From: Jaminaea rosea
Taxonomy: Eukaryota > Basidiomycota > Exobasidiomycetes > Microstromatales
Reading direction: 5' to 3'
Assembly: GCF_003144245.1 (NCBI RefSeq)
Contig: NW_020289977.1
Location: forward strand, 1 to 64,000
DNA: 64,000 nucleotides
Each line of letters opens with the position of its first letter. The first letter of the stretch is position 1. The notes below the pieces were generated by a model. The model was not told where the DNA came from and ran no database searches. It saw nothing but the letters and a program-made list of their open reading frames with translations. The position numbers were made by a program, and so were the translations under genes. Positions 33,173 through 43,691 of the stretch are shown one piece after another.

Positions 33173-33945
33173 CTACGCCATCGTCTTGTTGTAAATGACA
33201 TAGCCGAGGTATCCCGCCAGCACGAGCAAGGGGAGCGCATTATCCCTGGAGAGACCCTGCATCCATCCCCCCACGCCTCCTCCTCCCCCTCCATTACCAG
33301 CACCACTGCTACGCGATCCACTCACGCTTCCCCCCGAAAGGGTGTTGCCCTTGCCCGAGAAGGAGGAACCAGAGCCAGACGAGGATGAAGAGGATGCATG
33401 TTTCTCGACGAGAGAGGTGAGCTGTGAAGGGTTGGCTCCTCGCAATGTCTCGATGACGGACTTGTTCTTGAGGAAGACAAAGGTAGGCATTGCAGAGACG
33501 GAGTAGGCGCGGGCTACAGCTGCATTCTCGTCGCTGCGAGCGAATGAAGGGGGAGAAATCAGCGCTGTGCAAAGCGTTTGGTCGGCAGCTGACTCGTCGT
33601 CGCAACTCACACATCGACCTTGAGGAATACCGAGCCTGTATGCTTCTTTGCCAGGGACTCGAAAGTGGGAGCGATCATGCGACATGGGCCGCACCCTGGT
33701 TCGTAGGGCGGGTACGGATCAGTCTCTCATCTCAGATTGGCAGGAGCGAGCGTGGGCACAGTCGCGAACTCACAACTGGCGGTAAAGTCGACAACGACGA
33801 GCTTGGAGCCCGCAGCCGAGAGGGCGGCGTCGAAGTCTGGGAAAGAGGGGGCAGCTATCTTGTCAGCCTGTGGTATGGTGTGTCGTTGTTCTCTCGACTC
33901 GTCGAGCTCACCGGCCTTGGTGCTGCAGGAGCGAGGAGCAGCCAT
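33173..33945 (-). CDS. Thioredoxin with a C-terminal membrane anchor
   Basis: Exons 33945-33912, 33836-33774, 33695-33611, 33533-33173; 180 aa. The third exon junction splits the active-site Trp, and splicing gives [16 protein letters not shown] (Trp33, Cys34-Gly-Pro-Cys37), the redox centre of thioredoxins. The rest of the fold is standard: [31 protein letters not shown] with the cis-Pro after Met. After residue about 110 comes a Ser/Gly-rich linker (about 45 residues) and then a hydrophobic end, [17 protein letters not shown], followed by four residues. With no signal peptide this looks tail-anchored, exposing the thioredoxin domain to the cytosol. Relatives such as TXNL1 lack this anchor. 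It lies 90 bases upstream of SR140 on the same strand. Confidence 0.85.
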
Positions 33946-34238
33946 GAGGGGTGAAGGCGAGGTATGGTGGGAAAGGTACGAAGACAAGATGCAATAACGC
34001 AGCGCAGCAGCGCAACACTCGAGACGAAGTCAATCTCATCTCGTTCCGTCCCAGTCGTGGCCCGTCCGTCGCTGCCGCCGCCCTGCATCGGGTGGCCGTC
34101 AGAGCGGGAAAGAGTTGCCAAGCAATGCACTATGGTGACGTGGGCAGATGAAATGGTATGGTATCCAAGCTATGCTAAGCTATCGTCGCAGTACAGCTCG
34201 TATGGAATGCTACATATACGCCGACCCGCCGCCCCTGC

Positions 34239-37200
34239 TCATCTCACTTTGCGCTCCATTGGCGTCCTCGTTTGCTGCTTCCCACTCCCACCACCCCGCA
34301 TCCCAAACCCAACCTCGACTCCACAACCCAACGCCACCTCCCCGATCCTCAACAACGACCAGACGTACACCGCGAACCATACAGGTGTCGTAACGAGATT
34401 GACCATCGTCCACACAATCGGCGACGACTCGCCCGTTATACCGCCAACGAGGAGGGAGGTGCCCTGCGCGACGAGGATGGCCGCGTGTGCTAGGCGAGAG
34501 AGGCTCGGTTGAGAGGCAGAGGGGGAGAAGGGACGATGTCCGATCAACCAGTTCCAAACTAGAACGAGGCCCAAGCCCGGAATGCCGAGACGCTGTGTAC
34601 GGACGAGAGGCCAGAGACTGGCACGGCGAGGAAGCAGGCGAGGCAAAGGTCAGCTGAAGTCTCCTCTCCACTCTACTTCTCTCCAGGGAAACTCACCTGA
34701 GCACAGCGCAATTGTTCCCAAGCGCCGCCCAAGCCCAATCGGCTCTGTTGCGTCCCTCGGCATACTCGTCCCCCTTGGCCACCATGAGGAGCGTGAGAGG
34801 TAACAAGGGCAGTAGAACCTTGAGCGGCCCAGACCCCGCGCCCTGGGCCGCGGGCGGGGAGAAGAGGTACACGGAGAGGGCAACGGCAAGGAAGGCGTAG
34901 GGGATGACAGCGGCGCTGGGCGAAGGGCAGGAGGAGGCTACCCTGACGCCCTCCACGCCCACGGGGACGCCGATCTCCTTACTACCACCACCAATGACAC
35001 CATCTCCTGCGTACCCTACCCCCGCCGTGCCCGCTAGACTCATACTGCTGCCCCCCTTGATCATCGACTCGGCAAAACTGCGCAGATCGCTGCCTGCATC
35101 CGAGGGGGCGACGGAGCTGGCCCGATGACTACGACTGCTGCGAGATGGCTCGCGCAGCCTGGCCTTACCGTTCCCAGTCACCGGGCCTGAGGCTGACGCT
35201 GATGCTGACGCCAGCGTAGAGCCGTTGGGGCGCGCGGCAGCTTGGTCCCGTGTTGAGTCCTCGTAGAGACGCATCTCGATCTGTACCGTCTGCCTCGCAG
35301 CGCGGAAGAGGATCAGGAAAGGATAGAGACAGCCCAGCGTCGTGAGAGCGATGGCAATGCGTTGCAGCTGTGTGCCGTCCAAGTCGAGGGCTTGGCTGAG
35401 GGAACCGTAGAATGTGCGGTCCCCGGCCTCCAGGGACGAGGAGGAAGAGGAAGCGGAGCCACGCACGACGACATCCCATCTCCACGCCTGGCTGACCAGC
35501 CGATCCAAGACGCGCTTCGTGGCCTCGAAGCCGAGAGACTGGCTGCCCTGCCCCGGAAAGTCGATGCGGACCCAAGGCCAAAAGAGGACCAAGAAAGTCA
35601 AGCCCGCGACCACTACCAGCCCAACGGTCAGCGTTGCCCCCCTCGCGACGCCGCCTACGCTTGCCAGCCCCACCCACCGGCCCAGCAACAGCGCACCCAC
35701 GGCGGGCGCGAAGGCCAAACAGGTCTGATCGAGCCCGACCGCCCAGAGATAGGTGGCGAACCCTGCCACGTAATTGTAGCTTACCCTGCGCGAAAGCGTC
35801 GTGATGCGTTGCAGCGCTGCCCTGCCCTGCCCTGCAGCGCCAGGATTGGGTAGCGAAGTGAGCCAAAATCCCATGGCGAGCGTGGCCATGCCCAAGTAAA
35901 GGGGCTGGAGCCCTCCAAGCCCAAAGGAGACAAGACTGAAGGCCGGCTGGCTCAGGATGGACAGGATAGCAATCGCTCGCGTGCGCCGCCCGCGGTCTGC
36001 AAGGCGACGATGTAGGAAGAATAGCACTGGACCCGCGTAGCAGATGAGTGAGGCTAGGAGGCTCAACAACGGCAGAGGGGCGAGGGGTCCGCCGCCCTTG
36101 GCGAGGGGGCGAGGAGGAAAACGTAGTCCCTTTTCCACCTCCGGATACGAGCTAGAGAGGAGTCTCCCTGCCGCGTAAGCCCAGCCGGAGGCTAGGGGTG
36201 GGCGATCGAGGAGGCGATGGTCCAGATCGTAGGCGTACCATTCGTCCGAGGGTACGTTGGTCGTTAGGGACATCCAGTGCCGCAGGGTCTCCCATCCTGC
36301 GGTGCCCGCCGAGCTGCGGGCGATGAGGTATTGCAAGAAGCTGTTTAGCGCCAGAGCGATGAGCACTATGCTTGTCGCAGGGACGTTTTCCTTCATCAGG
36401 CCGCGGACGAGAGAGCGGAGCGGGGTAGGAGAGGTAAGGGCTGCTGCTGCCATCGGCTGGGTTGCGGATTGTTGTTGAACGCTGGCGATATCGCGATGTA
36501 AGGCGGCGCGGATGGAGTGCCTTGATATGCTGGAGGGTAGACCCGATCCGGCGTTGGAGGGTGCGCGATGCCTGGTGGTGCTCGCAGACGGCGGGGCGTG
36601 GGATGGAAGAGCAGAGGAGGTGAGCCAGCGCTGCAAGTTGTCTTGCGGCGTATCGTCCGGTCCCTCATACACCTCCTTCAATGCGCCACGACTGCTCGCC
36701 GACCTGACCCTTTCCTCGCGCTTGTACTTGCTGTTGTGGTGATTGCGCCTACTCGTGGTGCCCTGTGACCAACCTCCCACACTTCCTTCCCCTGCTGCGG
36801 ATCCCGCCTCGGAGCCCATTCGTCTCACGCGACCCTGAGGTGCAAAAGATGAGGTGTACCCTTGCGCTGATTCTGCGCCTGCGCCTACGCCCGCTGAGCC
36901 CTGTGAGCGCAGCCAACTCTCGAGCCCTCCGCCGGACGTCGGGGATAGCAGGTTCCCCTCGCCCTCTCGCTCTCGTTGTCGCTGCGTACGACTGCTGCTG
37001 CGCGCTTTGCTCGAGTGGTGTTGCTGCCCGCCATTCATCCCTCCTCCTCCTGCTCCTCCTCCTCCTCCTGCAGCATAAGGTAGCGCAGCAGGCATGACGC
37101 TACTCCCGTACGACTCGACGGAATCGTACCTCTGCCTTCTCCTGCTCGACGGGCCCGTCATCGGGGGCAGGTACTCTTCGCCTTCCATTGGCGCCGCATC

Positions 37201-37419
37201 TCCGAACCCGCCTCCTCGCGAGGTCGACGTGGGAAATGACATCGTCGGCACTGGTGGAACCCTTTGCTGCTCCGGCTCGACGGATGCTCGCCTCGAGTGT
37301 CGACTGTTGGACCTTCGGCGTCGATGAGCCGCATAGCTGCCTGCATCGCTCCCGGCAGCGTCTATGCCGTCGCGCCGGGGCGGGGAGGCGAATTGATCCT
37401 CGAGGAATGGATCTGCCAT
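34239..37419 (-). CDS. ALG6: Dolichyl-P-Glc alpha-1,3-glucosyltransferase (ALG6/ALG8 family, GT57)
   Basis: Exons 37419-34697 and 34617-34239, 1033 aa; splice joins NNCAVL-SLWPLVRTQRLG. An ER multi-spanning enzyme that adds glucose to the lipid-linked N-glycan precursor. The catalytic luminal loop at about 380-410 reads LRHWMSLT...EWYAYDLDHRLLDRPPL, equal to the ALG6 W-Y-x-Y-D-L-x-x-x-x-L-D-x-P-P-L pattern. Further helices follow, with LVLFWPWVRIDFPGQG resembling the family's P-F...R-x-F-P block. ALG6 normally has 500-600 residues; here about 330 disordered Ser/Arg/Gly-rich residues precede the first helix, and another roughly 120-residue low-complexity insert lies in a late loop. ALG8 is the alternative; the loop motif slightly favours ALG6. 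Confidence 0.75.
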
Positions 37420-37808
37420 GGAGAGAGGCGACGAATGAATGATGAGATGGAGCGCGAGTCGAGTCGATGTGGGCCGAGTTGGATTGGAGATGCGGAGAAG
37501 GACGACGGGACGCAAGAGCCACCACCGCCAGGCCAGCCGCTGCTTGACTTGGTGCTCGACTCTGCGCTTGGGCCCCAGCCTGCTTGGCTTGCTTGCTCTC
37601 AGTCGGCGTCCGACGCGTGAGTCGAGGCGGAAAGGCAACCACCACTCTGAGGCTCAGCCTGGCAGACCGACGCGTGCGTGCGTGGGCCGGGCGCGGCGGC
37701 GGCGGGGTCACGAACGGAAGCGCGAGTCGAGAGTCATTAATCATTCTCGTCGATCCTCGACGACGCACCACCATTTCCCAACCGTCGCACTCGAAGCCGG
37801 CCGCCACC
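37420..37808. promoter_or_regulatory. Divergent promoter of ALG6 and RFC genes
   Basis: 389 bases between facing starts. It ends in gccgccaccATG, an ideal Kozak context for the RFC start. A short AT-rich patch, tcattaatcattctc, lies at 37734-37748. Confidence 0.5.
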
Positions 37809-39514
37809 ATGTCCAACGGCGACACAGAGATGGCCGACGCCAACGCCGTATCTTCCTCGTCCAAGGGGAAAGGAAAGGGTAAGGCCAGCGACATCGCCGT
37901 CGCGCAAGCCAACGCAGCAGGCGATGAGGACCTTCTACCCTGGGTCGAGAAGTATCGTCCAGTCACTCTGGACGACTTGGTATCGCACAGGGATATCACC
38001 ACGACTGGTGAGCACCATCGTCACGCAGTGGAAGGCAGGTAGGACAATGCTGACAATGTCTTATCCTGGGTCCCGCCCCGCACCACCCGCAGTCGAGAGC
38101 TTCATAGAAAAGAATCGTCTGCCCCACCTCCTCTTCTACGGTCCACCGGGAACGGGAAAGACGAGTACCATCTTGGCTATGGCTCGCAAGATCTATGGCG
38201 ACAATTGGAGGAACAACGTGCTTGAAGTACGTAGGTCTTGTCCAATACCCAATAGTATCTCGGCGAGTAATGGCTGACGAACGCAACGCTGTATGCTGGT
38301 CCTCTCGGTCCGTGGTGTAGCTCAACGCATCGGACGAGCGAGGAATTGAGGTGGTCAGGGAGCAAGTCAAGAGCTTTGCTAGTACGCGAAACGTCTTTTC
38401 GTGAGTCCTTCAACCCCATCTTGCCCCCTTTCAGAGTCCCCGCTTTAGAACTCACAACGTCCTCTCCTTCTCATGGGGCATCGCCCTCGCAGCGGAAACG
38501 CAGGAGGAGGGCCAGGATTCAAGCTCATTGTCCTCGACGAAGCAGACGCAATGACCGCTGCGGCTCAGGGGGCTTTGCGACGAGGTGCGTGTGCAAGGCA
38601 ATAGGATGACCTGACTGCCACAAGGGCCCCTCCTCACTGATAGTCCCTCTCTTGCCCACGCCTTCGCACTCGCTACCAGTCATCGAGCAATACACGCGCA
38701 ACGTCCGCTTCTGTACGTTCCTCCCCTCGATCAGCCACGACGGTCCTCCCCCGTGCTCCAGCTGACCTCTGCCCCACGCCCCACCGCCCCACGCCCCAAC
38801 GCCCACGCCAGGCATCATCTGCAACTATGTCAACAAGATCATCCAAGCAATCCAGTCCCGCTGTACGCGCTTCCGCTTTAATCCTCTCGAGCTCGACCAG
38901 GTAGAGGAGCGATTGGACCACGTCATCGAAAATGAAGGGTGCGTGGCGAGCCAAACCCGCACAATGATCATGTTGAGGCGGATGCTAAGGAGACGCAGGA
39001 GTGAGCTGACTCGTCCTCTGCCCGCACGCGCGCTCGCAGTGCCCACATAACGCAAGACGGCAAAGAGGCCCTCCTCAAGCTCTCAAAGGGGGATATGCGT
39101 CGCGCCCTCAACGTCCTCCAAGCCTGCCATGCCGCCTATCCTTCCATCGACTCCACGGCAGTCTACAACTGCACTGGCTCCCCCCACCCCGACGATATCC
39201 GCGCCATGGTTCAGAGCATGATGAACGACGAATTCACCACGGCCTACAATACCGTTTCGGCGCTCAAGGCGCAGAAGGGGATGGCGTTGGCGGATATGGT
39301 TTCGGGCATTTATGAATTTTTGGATGAGGTGAAAGTGGGGAGGGAGGCAAGGGTCTATCTCCTTGATCAGTTGGGTGGGATTGAGCATCGTTTGAGTACG
39401 GGAGGGGCGGAAAAGGTGCAACTGACTGCATTGCTCGGAGCGGTCAAGATGAGCTTGGAGTTGGCGGCCAAAGCGCAGGGGCAGGCCAAGGCCAAGGGGA
39501 ATGGGGCCAAGTAA
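37809..39514 (+). CDS. RFC3: Replication factor C small subunit (yeast Rfc3 / human RFC5 type)
   Basis: Seven exons: 37809-38007, 38093-38226, 38321-38400, 38493-38584, 38680-38712 (33 bases), 38812-38938, 39040-39514; 379 aa. A clamp-loader AAA+ ATPase. [16 protein letters not shown] opens the fold; Walker [13 protein letters not shown] at about 82; [13 protein letters not shown]; Walker [33 protein letters not shown]; the arginine-finger SRC motif QSRCTRFRF; and the C-terminal collar with [14 protein letters not shown]. The paralogue call rests on VRFCIICNYV, the [10 protein letters not shown] block and overall resemblance to Rfc3. A basic/Ser leader of about 40 residues precedes the core. 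It ends 146 bases before the convergent Spc34 stop. Confidence 0.93.
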
Positions 39515-39660
39515 TACACGCACGCAGTGCTCTTATACACGCTCACCCTCGGTCGCAGTCTCACTCGCGGTTCATCTGATGCGCCTTCGCGCTGATATCA
39601 CATTCGATTCCACAGCACGCTCGCTCCTCCCTGCTCGCACGCGTGCACGCGCGCCCGCGC

Positions 39661-41710
39661 TCAACTGAATCCAACCCTCGCCATTCCCCCACTCCTCCTG
39701 ATCCTCAACAGCTTCTTAGCCACGAGTGCATACACCGCCTTAGTAACCAGAGCCTCCCCATCCGTTGCGCCACCCTCCTCACGCTGGTGCACCAGCCTCT
39801 CCTCCTCGCTCACCTCGTCCTCGTACCACCGCCTCGCACGCGTCTTAAGCAGGGGGAACTCAACGCTATGCGGCTGCTCCGCGTCCGAGGAAGTGAGGAG
39901 GTGCAACAGGGTAAGAGCAGTGATACGCGCCTGCACCGTAGGGGGAGCAACAGCCGTACCAGCCGCACTGCTGCTTGCTGTACTAGAGCTCGTGGCCGCT
40001 CCTGACGAGACGGAGGACCCGTCATCCCCCCCTCCTCCCCTTGCTGCACCGCCCGCCGCACCCTCGAGCGTCGAAGCGCCCAGCAGCTTGCGCAACAGGC
40101 CCAGCGTGGTCGTCGCGTCAGCCGACTCGAGGTGAGAAGCAAAGAAGCGGAGGTGCTCGCCAAAGGTGTCCCAGACTTTTTCGCTTAGTCGCTCTAGTTC
40201 GTCCGTGGACTCAGGGTCACGGAAGAGGGGGTCGGTCGATGCGGGTGTGGTGGTGGTAGGGGGAGGGAGGAGGAGACTCTCGTCGGCCTCTGCCTCTTCT
40301 TCTTGCGTGGGTGCCTGCGACTCGCCGGGCTTCAGACGGACCGTAATGTCGTCGTCTCCATCATCGTGATGGCCGCCTTCGGGCTGCAGGGTATCGTCGG
40401 TCGTAGCAGCCGCTGCCGGCGCAGGCTCTACTGACTTGACAACTGAGCCTCGCGGACCTGCTCCGACGGCAGAGGGCTTGCGCAGCGTAGTCGAGGGTTT
40501 TCTGATGGCACTTGCGCTCGCGCTCGCGCTTTCTGCCGGCTTGCTTTGGGGCAGAGCCACGCTGGGTCGCCCTCGGGCGCTCGCTGCCAGCTTGCGAACG
40601 CCGGGACCGAGCGGAGCGGTGCTCTTTGCTGCCTTGGGTGATGATGAGGTCGACGCGTCAGCTGACGTGCGAGGCTTAGAAGCTCCCGCTGCAGCTGCCT
40701 GTGCCTGCGCTGCCGCTACCACCCGAGGCACTCTCTTCCCTGGCGCATCCGTACTCGGTCCGCTCGCTCCCGTTGCTCCCGCCTTCTTGGCCATCACTGC
40801 CTTGCGTCTGCGCAGCATGTCCTCCCTCATCTCTTCGAGTGCCAGGACCTCCATTTCCTCGCGATTCAGCTCCTCGCGCGCTGTCTGCAGCTTCTCGCGC
40901 ATTTCCCTCAATCTGCGCTTCTTTGCCTTGTCATCCTGGGAAGTCGACGACGTTGCGGTGGGCGCGTCGATGGAATTGGACCCGTCGAGGAGGGCAGAAA
41001 GCTCGTCCATCATCGTGTTCGGATCCTGGCCGCTCGCGATACGGGCTAGGACGTCTTCCAGCTTGGCAGCTTGAGCCGTGTGGGCTGAGGCAGCGGTGGA
41101 GAGTTCGGTGTTGCGTTTGAGGAGGTGGCGGATGTGCTTGCGCGCTCGTGGGGCGCGTTGGCTGTTGGTGTCGGGGTGCAACGTGGGTCAGTATTGAGGG
41201 CGCTCGTGCTTCGCGCCGCTCGCGTCACTCGCCTCGCACTCACTAGTTGTCATTGAGTCGCTGAGCCGCCATGAGAGATGCCCTCGCATCGTACTGCTTC
41301 GACCCTCTAGCACCACCGTTGCGATTGCCGCCTCCCTGCGCAGAGGGTCGCAGCGGCGTGGGCACACTGACTGTCCTGATCTCTGGCTTCCTCGGCACGA
41401 GCTCCGCAGCTACATCAGCCGCCTCCTCTTCCACGTCGCGATGCTGCTGCTGCATCCTGTCGGCCGCCGAGGAGTCGGATCCATCGTCAATCATCCCACC
41501 GGGTGCGGGGAAATGGAAGAGCCTGCGCTCAAAGGCATCACATTCTCTGATGAAGTCGCGCGGTGGGCGCGGGCTAGCGAGGAGCGTCGCGTCGATTGGC
41601 GCGAGGTAGGCGTTGGTGAAGGGTTGCGGTTTGGGGTTCGTCAAGACGTGTCGCTGCAGCTGAGCTATGCTGGCCAGCGTAGCGTCGAGGGTGCTGAGAT
41701 GGACGTCCAT
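39661..41710 (-). CDS. SPC34: DASH/Dam1 complex subunit Spc34-like, greatly extended
   Basis: Exons 41710-41244 and 41161-39661, 655 aa; the 82-base intron joins LNDN to YQRAPRAR. The N-terminus (LSTLDATLASIAQL, PQPFTNAYLAP, RPPRDFIRECDAFERRLF) follows the Spc34 pattern of a short helix, F-x-N-A, and R-D-I-T-x-L-I-R-D-x-E-x-H-E-R-x-L-F. After a variable part, QYDARASLMAAQRLNDNYQR plus a coiled coil matches the second Spc34 block. DASH rings couple kinetochores to microtubule ends. Known Spc34 proteins are about 250-300 aa; this one adds about 350 residues: a second coiled coil, an Ala/Ser-rich stretch and a folded-looking C-terminus (LSEKVWDTFGEHLRFFASHL; ALTLLHLLTSSD). The call rests on the N-terminal half. 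Confidence 0.65.
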
Positions 41711-42537
41711 GCGCGGCGCGATATGGCGGTGGTATCGTGTGGAGAGTAGGAGGAACCAACACTCAATCGACGAATCGAGGGCGGGATGCCGAGGCTGCTG
41801 TGCTGCGTTCCCCCTCGCCGGTGTTGTTTCGCGTCGTGATTGATTAGGACGGCATCGGAACGGAAGCGTCTCTCGTCCTCGCACTTTTGATGCCCCGCCA
41901 GTCGCCGAGAGCGAGTGACCGGCTGAGTGAGCGGGCGAGCGGGCAAAAGTGAGTCGAGCTCACATAGAGAGGAGCGCGGCGGCGGGGCGGGCGGACGGTT
42001 GGCTGCTGCTGCTGCTGGGTTGCTTGTGCCCTTGAGCCTTGAGCCTTGAGCCTTGGGCGCCTTGAGTTTTTGCACCCTTCGCTCGCTCACGCACGCAGGC
42101 AGGCAGACAGGCAACCAAGCCAGTCGACGACGACCTTGAATTCATTTCTCTCCTTCTCCACCCCCATTTCTCCCCCCCTTGACCTCTTTCAAAAGAGTTC
42201 TCTCCGCTTTTTAAGCAGAGAGAGAGAGAGGGAAAAAGAAGAAGACAGACGTCAAGTAGACGATAGAGAGAGAGAAAGTCGAGCGACGCTCCTTCCTCGC
42301 CTTCGTCAGCGTCCCTGTTCCCCCCAACCTTCCAGGCGGTTATCCCTGCCTCGGTTGTCCTTTTTTGTCCTACTTCCACTTCATCAGAAAGGGGAAGTGA
42401 AGTCGCACTCCCCACAGCAAGTCACTCTCATCCACACAGGGAGTGATCAGGCATCGCAAGTCGCCAGGAGCGCACGACGACTTTCGACGCCCTTAGTTCC
42501 CATCTAGTCCTCATTCGCGCTCACTCATCGACGTAGA
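41711..42537. promoter_or_regulatory. Divergent intergenic and long leader of eIF4G
   Basis: 827 bases between Spc34-like and eIF4G starts. Contains about five imperfect CCTTGAG units at 42029-42066, (GCT)5 near 42003, a GA-rich run (agagagagagaggg, 42220-42233) and CT-rich stretches typical of fungal housekeeping promoters. Several out-of-frame ATGs precede the start at 42538. No gene is supported. Confidence 0.5.
42029..42066. repeat. CCTTGAG heptamer tandem repeat
   Basis: Head-to-tail copies of CCTTGAG, the later ones diverged (CCTTGGG, then CGCCTTGAG), in the eIF4G upstream region. Confidence 0.8.
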
Positions 42538-43635
42538 ATGAGCACGACACCGGCTCAGCAGCAGCCGCAACAGTCGCAGAACGCCAGCCCAGCAGCAGCA
42601 GCAGCAGCAGCAGCAGCTCCCTTCAACTACGCTGCAGCCGCTGCCAAGTCGAAGCAGCAACAGCAGCAGCAGCAAGGAGGAGGAGGAGGCGGCGCAGCAG
42701 CAGGCGCCGCATCCTCTACCGCCACTTCATCAGGAAATGCGTCGCCCGCTGATGCTGTGAGCAGGACTGCCACGCCTGGCGTCAACGGCTCAGGGGCGAG
42801 CGCAGGCGCAGGCGCAGGCGCAGATGCTCGTCGAGGCGCACCAGTTAGCATGGCGAAGCCATCCGTTTCAGGTGGACCAGGAGGCATCAACTTTGGCTCC
42901 GTCCACGACTCGAGCGCTGCTCTCTCCTCCTCGCCCGCCGTTCAGCCTACATCGGGACAGCATCTGCAGGGCGATAAGCCAGCCCTCTTTGGCTCCGTAG
43001 AGGCTGCAAAGCAAAAAGTCGTCGGCTTCGGTGGCCAGGGTGCCGCAGGCTCCACCAATGCAGCGACTCCGGCTCCTCGCGAGAAGGTCGACTTCCAAAA
43101 GCTCTTCCAGGGTGGCGGCAAGAATGCTGCAAACAAGGCAGCCACACCTGCTGCTCCTGCCAATACCGACTCACAGAACGGCGTCAAGGCATCTTCTGCA
43201 GCCCCCGCCACCGAGGTTCAGCCCCCTTCGTCGCCTGCTGTGAGCAACCGCAACGGCACCGCAGCAGCAGCAGCAGCAGCCAACAAGCCGCCATCTACAC
43301 CCGCTCCTGTCGGCGGCAATCCGTCCCTCTTGGCAACGCCTCAGCATCACCACCCAAACGCCCAGAGCCAGCCGTTTGAGCCGCAGCGCTCCCCCTCTCA
43401 CCACTTCAGCACGCCGAGTGCAGGTGGTATGCGCGCTCCCTCCGGTGGCATGCCAGCACCCTTCCAGCCTCATCAGCCGCGAAGCCCGCACCTCAATCAG
43501 TCACCTATGCAGCCGATGATGGGCGGCGCTCAACCTCACTGGCAGCAGCATGCTCAGCACGCCGCTCAGCAGATGTACTATCCGATGGGCGCGGGAGCGT
43601 ACGGTTACCAGTACGCAGGTGGCCACCCGCCTCAG

Positions 43636-43691
<56 letters not shown>

